9,872 nucleotides of DNA from DHVE2 group archaeon (GTDB lineage Archaea > Thermoplasmatota > Thermoplasmata > Thermoplasmatales > Aciduliprofundaceae): NCBI GenBank assembly GCA_015520975.1, contig WAOZ01000036.1, positions 1-9,872 on the forward strand, written 5' to 3'. The notes beneath the pieces are model-generated. The model made no database searches, had not been told where the DNA came from, and saw nothing but the letters and a program-made list of their open reading frames with translations. Shown in pieces: positions 1 through 7,873 of the stretch. The position numbers and the translations under genes are program-made. Numbering within the stretch: position 1 is the stretch's first letter; every line of letters begins with the position of its first letter.

Positions 1-1
1 G

Positions 2-790
2 CATGTATCCATGAAAACCGCGTTCCGCATAGTCATGGTTAATCTTTTCATGGCCTCTGTCACACCGTCTTCTTTCGGAGGCGAGCCCGCCAGAATAAAG
101 ATGCTTTCCGAGGAGGATATGAGCGGCGGCGACGCCACCGCTGTAACACTGAGCGAGCGATTGATAGAGTTCATATTTTTCGGAACCGCGTTGCCCGTGC
201 TCCTACTGCTTTTGGGAATGGCAATAGATATTGAGGGAATAAAGTACTACCTCATCGGCGCCGCACTGCTCTTAATAGGTGCCGGCGCGTTCGTCATTTA
301 CATGGTTAAAAACGCAGAAAAATTCAGCAAGAAGATGCACAAACTTGAGTTTCTCGTCAAATACTTCGTGAAGGATGAGAGGCAGAGAAAAGACATAGTG
401 AATAAAATGGAATCGGAGTTTTTAAACTTCGCAAAGAGCACGGTGGTTCTTATGAAAAGCAAAAAGCTGCATTTCATCGCCGCTTTCGGCTGCACGGCAG
501 GCTTGTGGATCTCGGAGTTTTCAGTTGCGTCGTTCATCCTGATGGCCATGGGCCACGATCCCATGTGGCTTTTCTCGCTGACTGTGCAGATGATAATACT
601 TCTTGTTTCAATACTTCCCGTGAGCCCCGGCGGGAGCGGCATATCCGAATTCACCGCGTATTTTCTCTACACCCAGCAGCTACCCTCATCCACGGTTGGC
701 GCGCTGGTGATACTCTGGAGACTGCTCACCTTTTACGCAAATCTCATCGTCGGGCTCATCTACACGCTGGGATATCTGGCAAAAAAGTAA
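2..790 (+). CDS. Flippase-like integral membrane protein (LPG synthase TM / UPF0104 family), 5'-truncated
   Basis: The reading frame is open to the left edge, so the N-terminus lies outside the window; about 262 residues are visible. Family members are usually over 300 residues, so the first one or two membrane helices are probably missing, and the ATG at 11 is internal. Numbering from that ATG, family hallmarks are a TPSSFGGEPAR segment (residues 18-28), an SERLIE segment before a hydrophobic helix (49-70), a second helix (79-98), a charged cytoplasmic-looking stretch (100-155), helices around 156-180 and 187-205, the PVSPGGSGISEF motif (203-214), and a final RLLTFYANLIVG helix (237-255). 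Known relatives include the membrane part of lysylphosphatidylglycerol synthases and archaeal proteins near glycosyltransferases, with proposed roles in lipid or glycolipid translocation. The substrate cannot be told from sequence. It precedes the DUF2070 gene by 27 bases, suggesting a shared envelope-related operon. The family call is firm; the function is inferred. Confidence 0.85.
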   Translation, partial: HVSMKTAFRIVMVNLFMASVTPSSFGGEPARIKMLSEEDMSGGDATAVTLSERLIEFIFFGTALPVLLLLLGMAIDIEGIKYYLIGAALLLIGAGAFVIYMVKNAEKFSKKMHKLEFLVKYFVKDERQRKDIVNKMESEFLNFAKSTVVLMKSKKLHFIAAFGCTAGLWISEFSVASFILMAMGHDPMWLFSLTVQMIILLVSILPVSPGGSGISEFTAYFLYTQQLPSSTVGALVILWRLLTFYANLIVGLIYTLGYLAKK

Positions 791-806
791 ATATCCGAAT
801 TTAATT

Positions 807-812
807 GGGTGG
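807..812 (+). promoter_or_regulatory. Probable ribosome binding site for the DUF2070 gene
   Basis: GGGTGG lies 5 bases before the ATG at 818 and partly matches the archaeal anti-Shine-Dalgarno sequence. It favours ATG 818 over the in-frame GTG at 809, which sits inside this site. Confidence 0.5.
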
Positions 813-817
813 AACAC

Positions 818-2533
818 ATGACCAACGACAGTGAAAGGTACATACTGAACCTCAGAAACTATATATTCCGCGCCCCAAGCACACTGTTCACGCTGAGCGC
901 CACGCTTGTGATCATCTTCATCGCCGGGTACCTATTCACAGCGTCGATCTTCACAGCATTTCACATTTTCCTGCTTCCTTTCATCATCGTGAATGCCCTC
1001 GATTACCTATCCATAAAAATCTCCAGGATCTATTTTCCGTTCAGGCGCATAACTTCTCTGAATTTTCTGTCATTTTTCATAGCGCTGATTCAGATCGCGT
1101 TTTTGCAGTTTTTCTACAATTTTTACTTCTCATTTTTCTTAGGGTTCGCGTGGGTCATATACCTGCGTGTGCTTGTGTACCGCACATTTTTATCCCGAGT
1201 CAAGCCCCTGGACATACTCACATCGCTTTACTATTCCATAATACTCGCGATATTCGCGTTCATATTCCACCCCTCATATCTCACCCCGTTTCTGCTCTCC
1301 ACAGCAATATACGCGCTGGCCGCGCAGGTTTTCATACACTCCTCCATCTCAAGGTTCATAAGAGAGTACAGCGAGGACCCGCTGTGGTTCGTGTCATCGT
1401 TCATAAACTACCTTGCATTGTCTACCACAAGGCACCGCGACTCACTCAACATGTTCTTTGACAGCATATACACGCGCAGAAAAGTGCCTGTGACCACCAT
1501 GGTGTTCAGAGCAAAAGATGACAGTATAAAAGCGGCATTCGTGTTTCCCTATGTGCATCCGGGTCCTTTCGGCGATGTGGGCGGAAGCAATCTCCCCAAC
1601 AAACTCGAAAAATACACGGACTGCGATAAACTCTTCGTGTTCCACACCGCCACCACGCACGACAACAACATAGCAACCGAGGAGGATGTGAAAAAAATTG
1701 CGAATTGCATAAAAAACTCATTCTCCAAAAACCCGGATGATGCAAAATGCTCCTGCTACAGAAGATTCGAGATCCATGATGTGGCGGTGGGTGTGCAGGT
1801 GATCAACGACTGTGCAATGGTTCATCTGCTTCCCGTGAAAAGGGTATTTGACGATGTGGATCTGGACGCCGCGCTGGAGCTGAGAAAACTGTTGCTCACC
1901 AGATTTAAAGAGGTATGCGTGGTGGACGCGCATAATAACTTCGACGAAAACGCCGTACCCTTGACAATGGGCTCAAGAGAGTTGCGCGCCATACTGGACA
2001 AGGTGAGTATCGAGACTGCAAAGCACCCGCTCAGGATGGGTGTGGCGTTCAAAAGATTCGAGGGAAAGAGCATAGGCCCCGGCGGCGTGCGCGTCGCCGT
2101 TCTGGAATGTGGTGATAAAAAATGCGCATACATACTTTTCGACGGCAACAATATTCGGAGCGGGTTGAGAGATAAGATACGCAACTCACTCCATGACCTT
2201 GTTGAGGATGCGGAAATATTCTCCACGGATAACCACATAGTGAACATAAGCATGATAGACCTCAACCCCGTGGGAGACAAGGACGAGTGGGACGAACTTG
2301 TGAAAATCGCCCGCAACACAGTAAAGGAGGCTCTGAAAAATATAGAAGAGGTAAAAGTGGCATATCACACCGAGTTCGCGGAGCTGAAAATGGCCCGTAG
2401 AGGCCAACTCAAGAAGATGACCGAAATAACGAGATGGAGCATGGGCCGTGCGAAGGTTCTGGCACCGCTGACGCTCGGCACCGCATTCGTGCTATCGCTG
2501 CTGATTTTCTGGATATGGCTGATTTGGAGGTGA
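818..2533 (+). CDS. DUF2070 family polytopic membrane protein with large soluble domain
   Basis: This 571-residue protein belongs to the archaeal DUF2070 family, whose function is unknown. Hydrophobic helices are visible at about 22-40, 43-63, 82-99, 101-121, 133-150 and 154-174. A soluble domain (about 205-505), a charged helical region (505-545) and a C-terminal membrane helix (547-571) follow. The soluble domain contains HPGPFGDVGGS (H247-S257), TATTHDNN (D282 with H281), DAHNN (D370, H372) and DNH (D471, H473). These recurring His/Asp motifs resemble a metal-dependent hydrolase site, but that is inference. ATG 818 is chosen because GGGTGG precedes it at 5 bases; GTG 809 is the alternative and adds three residues. 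The gene sits between the flippase-like gene and the DUF72 gene on the same strand, and its stop codon lies inside the Shine-Dalgarno sequence of the next gene, so it is very probably co-transcribed. Confidence 0.9.
   Translation: MTNDSERYILNLRNYIFRAPSTLFTLSATLVIIFIAGYLFTASIFTAFHIFLLPFIIVNALDYLSIKISRIYFPFRRITSLNFLSFFIALIQIAFLQFFYNFYFSFFLGFAWVIYLRVLVYRTFLSRVKPLDILTSLYYSIILAIFAFIFHPSYLTPFLLSTAIYALAAQVFIHSSISRFIREYSEDPLWFVSSFINYLALSTTRHRDSLNMFFDSIYTRRKVPVTTMVFRAKDDSIKAAFVFPYVHPGPFGDVGGSNLPNKLEKYTDCDKLFVFHTATTHDNNIATEEDVKKIANCIKNSFSKNPDDAKCSCYRRFEIHDVAVGVQVINDCAMVHLLPVKRVFDDVDLDAALELRKLLLTRFKEVCVVDAHNNFDENAVPLTMGSRELRAILDKVSIETAKHPLRMGVAFKRFEGKSIGPGGVRVAVLECGDKKCAYILFDGNNIRSGLRDKIRNSLHDLVEDAEIFSTDNHIVNISMIDLNPVGDKDEWDELVKIARNTVKEALKNIEEVKVAYHTEFAELKMARRGQLKKMTEITRWSMGRAKVLAPLTLGTAFVLSLLIFWIWLIWR
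2526..2533 (+). promoter_or_regulatory. Strong Shine-Dalgarno for DUF72 gene, overlapping the upstream stop codon
   Basis: GGAGGTGA closely matches the 16S rRNA 3' end and ends 5 bases before TTG 2539. Its TGA is also the stop codon of the DUF2070 gene, which suggests translational coupling. The site decides the DUF72 start. Confidence 0.85.
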
Positions 2534-2538
2534 GCGCG

Positions 2539-3216
2539 TTGAAAATCGGCACCTGCGGTTTTCCCGTGGCGCGAAAAAAATACTATGCCGAATTTGATGT
2601 TGTCGAGATACAGAAAACATTTTACACCCCTATATCCGAGAAGCTGGCGCAAAAATGGCGCGGAGATGCGCCCTCTAATTTCGAGTTCACGCTCAAAGCG
2701 CCGCAGATGGTTACGCATCCTCCAAAGAGTCCCACATACAGGCGCTACAAAGGCAAAATGGGTGATTTCGGCTATTTTAAAGTGAATGAAGATGTGCTAT
2801 CCATATGGGAACAGTTTGTGACTGTTGCAAAAATTCTCAGAGCGAAGGTGATAGTTTTTCAGAGTCCGAGAAGTTTCAAGCCCACCGATGAAAATATCAG
2901 AAACATCCATGAATTTTTCTCCACGGTTGAGAGAGATTTCATATACGGCTGGGAGCCCCGAGGCGATTGGGATCCTTCTACGGTGAGAAAAATCTGTGAA
3001 GAGCTGAACCTCGTGCATGTTGTGGATCCGTTCAAATCCCCAAAAATGTATGGAGAATTCGGATATTACCGGCTCCACGGCATCACAGGATACAGGTACA
3101 GGTACTCAGATGACGAGCTTTTCAAGCTCAAAACCATTATCGGCGAAAAAGATTATGTCATGTTCAATAACACAAATATGTGGGAAGATGCTAGAAGATT
3201 CAAGGCACTACTCTGA
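2539..3216 (+). CDS. DUF72 (YecE-like) TIM-barrel protein
   Basis: The 225-residue product is a clear DUF72/YecE family member. Seen motifs are KIGTCGFP at the N-terminus, VEIQKTFY (22-29), FEFTLKAP (48-55), a THPP turn (59-62), GWEPRGDW (137-144), YYRLHG (176-181) and the C-terminal YVMFNNTNMWEDA (206-218). The family folds as a TIM barrel and is widespread, but no reaction is firmly established for it. The start is TTG 2539, supported by an optimally spaced GGAGGTGA. In-frame GTG 2530 lies inside that site, and ATG 2434 would overlap the upstream gene by 100 bases and add residues unlike the family N-terminus. The gene overlaps the tail of the opposite-strand protease gene by 17 bases. Length fits a compact archaeal member, and no frameshift is seen. 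Confidence 0.93.
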   Translation: MKIGTCGFPVARKKYYAEFDVVEIQKTFYTPISEKLAQKWRGDAPSNFEFTLKAPQMVTHPPKSPTYRRYKGKMGDFGYFKVNEDVLSIWEQFVTVAKILRAKVIVFQSPRSFKPTDENIRNIHEFFSTVERDFIYGWEPRGDWDPSTVRKICEELNLVHVVDPFKSPKMYGEFGYYRLHGITGYRYRYSDDELFKLKTIIGEKDYVMFNNTNMWEDARRFKALL

Positions 3217-4843
3217 GAATCGCCGCTTCGTAGTTGCTGTAATCGATGGCAATTATCGTGGTGTATCCGAGCACAACAAACTCGAGCGTCATGTTCTCGC
3301 CTTCTTTGAGATATGCCCTGTTGCTCTCAAGATTCGTGATGTTAAAGCTCACATTTGTGAGGCTCATAAAGTACACGGTTCTGTTGCCATCCCCGTTGAT
3401 CAGCGTTGTGTTGAACGCGAAACTATGCACCGTTGACGGCTCAAAACGCAGCGTTGGCGATTCTGTAAGACACATAATCGTGGTGTTCCACCATTTCACC
3501 ATATGAGTCTTGGTTTTCAGTTTCACGGATAGGGTATGGTTCCCGGCATCGAGCATGCGCACCTGCACGCTCAGATTCGTGCCGTTTCCCGGATCCAGTG
3601 AGAACACGAATTGTGTAGCGCTCAAATTGAACTCACCTGATACTATGAGCGTTATGTTCTCGCGCATCTCCCCTTTGTTCAAAATATGTATGCTCAGATT
3701 CGCATATTCCGAATAATTCTCTATCATAATCGTCGAGTTCACAGTAGCGTCGAGCTCCACATTTTCGTGAAGCACCACCATCTGCATCGGCACGGGTACG
3801 AATGTCACGGCGAGAAGCAAAAACGCAAACACACCCACGCAAAAATGCTTTTTATCCAGTGGGGTTATGTCGTCGAGCGGAGGCGGATGCCTCAGCCCCA
3901 GCACGAAAACTATTACGCCGAATATGGCCCAGCCGGGGTACAGCATTATGCCCATGATTATGAGAAGCGCGCCGAACACATAGCTGATGTATCTGGCATG
4001 TTTTCCAAAAATTGCCCTTGCCACATGCCCGCCATCGAGTTGTCCGATAGGAAACAGATTGATCGCAGTCACCACGAATCCGACCCATCCCGCCACGGCC
4101 ACTGGATGCATGTAAGGCGGCGCGGGAATCAAACTATTGAGGAGCTCGTATATTATCGGCACATTAAACAGTATGTAGCTGTTATACTGCTCGGGTGTCA
4201 CATTTGGAGGGCTCACGCTACCTAAATACAGCCCTATTATGGTCACGGGTATCGCCACAAGAAAGCCCACAATGGGCCCGGCGATGCCTATATCCAGCAA
4301 CGCTTTTCTGTTGGGTATCGGGTCTCTCAGCGATATGAACGCCCCGAGCGTGCCAAGCATAGTCGGTGCAGGTATGAAAAACGGAAGCGATGCGGCAACC
4401 TTGTACTTTTTAGCCATAAAATAGTGTCCCATCTCGTGAGAGCCCAGTATGAGGAGAAGCGGGGCAGAGAAGAATATGAACCCGCCGATAAACGCGTTTA
4501 AGAACGATGTCTCACCGTAATATCCCATATAGTACCCCATACCCACAAATATCGTGGAGAACACGGTCGCTATAAGCAAAACGACATTGAGAACTATACT
4601 GCGGTATCTTCTGTGCGGTCTTCGCACAACTATGATCACATACTCCCCATTCTCCCTCCGAACCATGGGGATTATATCTCTCGGTACCAGCTCGGTTCTC
4701 AGCATGTCAAATCTTCTCTCAAGCTCCTCTTCAGATGCTACCGTGAAATAGAATTTCAAAGCCTCGGGTGTGATGCGCATCTCGTAAACATCAAAATAAT
4801 TTTTAACGATTCTCTCTACCTCTTTAATTTCCTTTGTTACCAT
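3200..4843 (-). CDS. Site-2-protease-type M50 membrane metalloprotease with extracytoplasmic C-terminal domain
   Basis: This 547-residue protein has the M50 zinc site: HEMGH at 136-140 in a membrane helix and NLFPIGQLDGGH at 262-273, where D270 is the expected third zinc ligand. An N-terminal soluble segment (1-78) resembles that of archaeal and cyanobacterial/plant EGY-like proteases. Membrane helices lie near 82-105, 114-134, 185-210, 247-265, 287-317 and 334-352. Such enzymes cut other membrane proteins within the bilayer, often to release regulators; the substrate here is unknown. After the last helix comes a beta-rich domain (about 353-547) with 14 N-X-S/T sequons, resembling NEW3/CARDB-type immunoglobulin-like folds and probably outside the cell. 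The ATG overlaps the alaS stop as TAATG, with only a weak GGGGAT before it, so translation is probably coupled to alaS. The 3' end overlaps the DUF72 gene by 17 bases. Confidence 0.93.
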   Translation of the reverse strand: MVTKEIKEVERIVKNYFDVYEMRITPEALKFYFTVASEEELERRFDMLRTELVPRDIIPMVRRENGEYVIIVVRRPHRRYRSIVLNVVLLIATVFSTIFVGMGYYMGYYGETSFLNAFIGGFIFFSAPLLLILGSHEMGHYFMAKKYKVAASLPFFIPAPTMLGTLGAFISLRDPIPNRKALLDIGIAGPIVGFLVAIPVTIIGLYLGSVSPPNVTPEQYNSYILFNVPIIYELLNSLIPAPPYMHPVAVAGWVGFVVTAINLFPIGQLDGGHVARAIFGKHARYISYVFGALLIIMGIMLYPGWAIFGVIVFVLGLRHPPPLDDITPLDKKHFCVGVFAFLLLAVTFVPVPMQMVVLHENVELDATVNSTIMIENYSEYANLSIHILNKGEMRENITLIVSGEFNLSATQFVFSLDPGNGTNLSVQVRMLDAGNHTLSVKLKTKTHMVKWWNTTIMCLTESPTLRFEPSTVHSFAFNTTLINGDGNRTVYFMSLTNVSFNITNLESNRAYLKEGENMTLEFVVLGYTTIIAIDYSNYEAAILRVVP

Positions 4844-7500
4844 TATATCCCCAGCAATTCCTTCGCCTTATTTAATCCTTGCTTCGTGAATCTCGGATTG
4901 CCAACACCCTGCGCAAAGTTATTTTTGCCGCCGCCTTTTCCTTCCATTGCCTCAGTTATGCCTTTGATGAGCTCTCTTGCTCTACCCGCATCGCTGTAAA
5001 CGAGCACAAATCCTTCTTTGTTTATGAGCACATATTCTTTAAGATTCTTCGCCAGCTCTCTCGATAAATTCAGCATATCCCCCTTCGAAAGATCAAGCAA
5101 CACTGCCACTTTACCATCCACAGCTCTGCTCAAGAGCTCCGTTTTCACGGATTCCACCTTGTATTTAGATAACCGCTCCACCTCTTTTCTCGCTTTCTTC
5201 CACTCAGATTGCAGTTTTTCAATAGCATCCGGCACTTTCTCCCAAGAGGTTTTCAGCATATCGCTGGCTTTTAACAGCGTGTCTTCCTCACGCTGCACAT
5301 GCTCGAGCGCGCTTATGCCCGCAGAATATATGATCCTGCTCACCCCATCCTGAATCCTCTCAGTACGAAGAATCTTTAAAAATCCAATCTCGCCGGTCAT
5401 CTTCACATGGGTGCCGCCGCAGGCTTCAACATCGTACTCACCAATCTTAACAACCCTTATCTCTCTCCCGGGGGGCACACCGCCTTCGTAAAGCACAAAT
5501 CCGTATTTTTTCTCGGCTTCTTCCCTCGGCATGAAACGCGCATCCACCTCTATGTTGCTTGTTATGATCCTCATAGCCACCTCTTCAATCCTCTTTATCT
5601 CTGAACGCGATATGGGTTTGTAATGCGCAATATCAAATCTGGATTCATGCACATCTTTCTGTGTGCCGTGCTGCCACACGTGCCTGCCAAGCACCTCTCT
5701 GGCAGCTGCTAAAAGAACATGCTCGGCCGTATGCATGCGCATGAGCCGCTCTCTTCTTTCCCAGTCAAGGATTCCTTTGACACGAGCGCCTTCAGGCACA
5801 GAGCCGTCGATTTTATGCACCACAATCTCACCGTATTTCTGCACATCCACAACCTTCGCTTCGCCGCCTCTCCATACGAGTTTTCCAGTATCGCAGGGCT
5901 GGCCGCCGCCTTCAGGATAAAACGCCGTGGCGTCCAGTATCACCTCGCCATCTTTGCTGTAAAGCACATTCGCCTCGAATTCGCGCATATACGGATCCTC
6001 GTAGTAGAGTTTTCGAGTGGCTGGATAATCGTAAACTCTGTGCTCTTTTTTCTTAACCGTCTCTCTTTTTTCGTGTCTCTTGGCCACGAGGGCATGGAAA
6101 TTCTCAGGTATCTGTATCTCAATACCCATCTCTTTCGCAACGCTTTTCACTATATCCGGCAGCAGCCCGTGAGAATCGTAAAGAAGAATGAGGTCATCTG
6201 TATCGAGAGTTTTCTTCTTTTTGAGAAGGCGCTTAACTATCTCCTTGCCCTTGGACAGCGTTTTGCGATACCGCTCCTCCTCAAGCTCAAGCATCTCGCG
6301 CACAATGGGAATCATGCTCGTATCCATTATATCCGAAAAACGATTTATGTGCATCTCCACCAGTTCTATAAGCGAGATCGGGTTATCCAGATCATCCAGT
6401 AGTTTCAGGGTGCGGCGTATAAGCAACCTTGCAAGATACCCGGCCTGCGCGTTTGAAGGCACGATGCCATCGGTGAGCATGAACGCCAGACTTCTGCTGT
6501 AGTCTGCAACGGCATATATCTTCTGCAGAGGAATTATGAACTTTTCGTACTCTTCCCGCGTGGCAGAGGCATGCTTGAGAACCTCGCTGATCAGCAGATC
6601 CGCATTCTCGTGCTCAATTTTTGGTGATAGAAGCGCGAAGCTTTTCAGTATGCGGTCCTCTTTCTCGCCGCGCGTCAGCCCCACCAGATCCATGAGCTTC
6701 TCTATCATTTCGGGATATATCGCGTCGTATATGGTAGGCGTGCCCTGACTCGCCCAGACAAATCTCTCAAGGCCGTAGCCCGTGTCCACCACCTTCACCG
6801 GCATCTCTGAATAGCGCGTTCCGTTGAGTTCTATATCCCCGTTCGGATCCTCTTTCAGATTCATAAACACCAGCGTCGCGAGTTCAAGGCCGCCAACAAT
6901 AACCTCAAAACTCGCACCCGCGTTTCCGCCCCCTATCCACGGCTTCTCTTTAAAAACCACACCTTCTGAATCTCCACCGAGAGATTCTATGAATTCGAGC
7001 GCGTATTTCACAGTTTCATCTTTCCAGTAGATGAATTTATCAGGGTAGTTGAATGCGTGATGCGCCATCATCTCAAACCCGGTCAGGTGCCTGCCGGTGC
7101 GACCCACAGAATCCACATCCACCATCCTTATGCACGGCTGAGATATCACCAGCGGGTTCGCCGGTGGCGGCACCTCGCCGCTTGTCACATGAGGCTGGAA
7201 ATCGTAAATTGAAGCGTTCACGAGAAAAACATCATCTCTCCATCTTGCAACCACCGGATATCTCTTTAATCGCGTATGTCCACGCTTTTCGAAAAAAGAG
7301 ATGAACGCCTCTCTCATCTCCTCCACGGTGTACTTTTTCCCGAAAATTGGGTCTGTCAGAAAAGTGTACTCTCCGCACGGCGCCTCCGTGCAGGTATCAC
7401 GCGGAACCTTGCTCCAGAAATATGCCCCGCATTTTTTGCATTTATAGCGCCTGTATCCATGTTCTCGAAAGTAATCTATCGCAAGCTCCTTTTCAAGCAT
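4843..7500 (-). CDS. alaS: Alanyl-tRNA synthetase (archaeal type)
   Basis: The 885-residue enzyme attaches alanine to tRNA-Ala in the cytosol. It is full length for the archaeal family. In order: an N-terminal cysteine cluster (C21, C24, C37, C42) typical of archaeal AlaRS and probably zinc-binding; the class II catalytic core with ISQPCIR (119-125, motif 2 region) and VDTGYGLERF (238-247, motif 3); a helical tRNA-recognition region (about 280-480); the AlaX-like editing domain with GGGQPCDTG (531-539), HTAEH (590-594) and CGGTH (694-698), which supply its zinc ligands; and a C-Ala domain ending with a GGGKNNFAQGVG glycine motif (857-868). The start at 7500 is chosen because translation begins as MLEKELAIDYF, as in relatives, and a TATA box lies 27-28 bases upstream, implying a leaderless transcript. 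Longer in-frame starts (7512, 7599) would fall at or upstream of the promoter. It shares one base with the downstream protease gene. Confidence 0.97.
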   Translation of the reverse strand: MLEKELAIDYFREHGYRRYKCKKCGAYFWSKVPRDTCTEAPCGEYTFLTDPIFGKKYTVEEMREAFISFFEKRGHTRLKRYPVVARWRDDVFLVNASIYDFQPHVTSGEVPPPANPLVISQPCIRMVDVDSVGRTGRHLTGFEMMAHHAFNYPDKFIYWKDETVKYALEFIESLGGDSEGVVFKEKPWIGGGNAGASFEVIVGGLELATLVFMNLKEDPNGDIELNGTRYSEMPVKVVDTGYGLERFVWASQGTPTIYDAIYPEMIEKLMDLVGLTRGEKEDRILKSFALLSPKIEHENADLLISEVLKHASATREEYEKFIIPLQKIYAVADYSRSLAFMLTDGIVPSNAQAGYLARLLIRRTLKLLDDLDNPISLIELVEMHINRFSDIMDTSMIPIVREMLELEEERYRKTLSKGKEIVKRLLKKKKTLDTDDLILLYDSHGLLPDIVKSVAKEMGIEIQIPENFHALVAKRHEKRETVKKKEHRVYDYPATRKLYYEDPYMREFEANVLYSKDGEVILDATAFYPEGGGQPCDTGKLVWRGGEAKVVDVQKYGEIVVHKIDGSVPEGARVKGILDWERRERLMRMHTAEHVLLAAAREVLGRHVWQHGTQKDVHESRFDIAHYKPISRSEIKRIEEVAMRIITSNIEVDARFMPREEAEKKYGFVLYEGGVPPGREIRVVKIGEYDVEACGGTHVKMTGEIGFLKILRTERIQDGVSRIIYSAGISALEHVQREEDTLLKASDMLKTSWEKVPDAIEKLQSEWKKARKEVERLSKYKVESVKTELLSRAVDGKVAVLLDLSKGDMLNLSRELAKNLKEYVLINKEGFVLVYSDAGRARELIKGITEAMEGKGGGKNNFAQGVGNPRFTKQGLNKAKELLGI

Positions 7501-7523
7501 AATAGCCCCCATAACATAAGAAA

Positions 7524-7531
7524 ATATTAAA
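7524..7531 (-). promoter_or_regulatory. TATA box (box A) for the alaS-protease unit
   Basis: On the minus strand TTTAATAT is centred 27-28 bases upstream of the alaS ATG, within the 44-base gap after the DUF59 gene. That spacing puts the transcription start at or next to the ATG. The T-rich tract could also help terminate the upstream iron-sulfur operon. Confidence 0.65.
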
Positions 7532-7544
7532 GTTTGTTCATTGC

Positions 7545-7853
7545 TCACAGCAAACCGAGAGATTTGCGTGCATCCTCGCTCATACGCTCCGGGCTCCACG
7601 GCGGATCGAAGGTCAGTTCAACACGAGCGTTTTTCACACCGTCTATGGCTCTTAAGCGCTCCTCAACCTGCTCGGGTAGCAAACGCATTATGGAGCAGCC
7701 GGCACAGCCCATGGATAGCAGGGTCATTCGCACCTTAACTTCATCGTTTTCAACATCCACACCGTATACCAAACCCATATCCACTATGTTCACACCAAAC
7801 TCAGGCTCTATTATCTCTTTCAGCGCGTCCCAGACCTCTCTCTCAGATACCAT
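7545..7853 (-). CDS. SufT/MIP18-like DUF59 iron-sulfur assembly factor
   Basis: The 102-residue product is a stand-alone DUF59 (FSCA, PaaD/SufT-like) domain. Seen features: the IIEPEFGVNIVDMGLVY segment (14-30), strand MTLLSMGC (43-50) leading to a C50-x-x-C53 pair, and the C-terminal FDPPWSPERMSEDAR-x-x-LG signature (82-100) typical of SufT-type proteins. Relatives help mature iron-sulfur proteins; C50 aligns with the family's conserved cysteine. It is the last gene of the IscS-like/IscU-like/YHS cassette, about 20 bases after the YHS gene. The start at 7853 is preferred because GGTGA lies 5 bases upstream and the protein then begins MVSEREV, as relatives do. Starts at 7865 or 7895 are possible; 7895 would overlap the YHS gene by 22 bases and lacks a good ribosome site. 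Family call firm, client proteins unknown. Confidence 0.92.
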   Translation of the reverse strand: MVSEREVWDALKEIIEPEFGVNIVDMGLVYGVDVENDEVKVRMTLLSMGCAGCSIMRLLPEQVEERLRAIDGVKNARVELTFDPPWSPERMSEDARKSLGLL

Positions 7854-7858
7854 ACTTC

Positions 7859-7863
7859 TCACC
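7859..7863 (-). promoter_or_regulatory. Ribosome binding site that decides the DUF59 gene start
   Basis: GGTGA on the minus strand lies 5 bases before ATG 7853. The in-frame ATGs at 7865 and 7895 have no comparable site. Confidence 0.5.
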
Positions 7864-7873
7864 ATTTTTTTAC

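Noticed and set aside
2434..2538. N-terminal extension of the DUF72 protein to ATG 2434
   Set aside because: It overlaps the DUF2070 C-terminal helix region and adds residues absent from the family; the strong Shine-Dalgarno points to TTG 2539.
3686..4225. Plus-strand open frame of 179 codons opposite the M50 protease
   Set aside because: It is antisense to membrane helices and active-site sequence of a clear protease; His- and Arg-rich composition indicates a shadow frame.
5719..6402. Plus-strand open frame of 227 codons opposite alaS
   Set aside because: It lies wholly antisense to conserved alaS domains, has unlikely composition and no family resemblance.
7501..7599. N-terminal extension of alaS to an ATG at 7599
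   Set aside because: It would overlap the DUF59 gene end and include the TATA box; the family N-terminus starts at the ATG at 7500.
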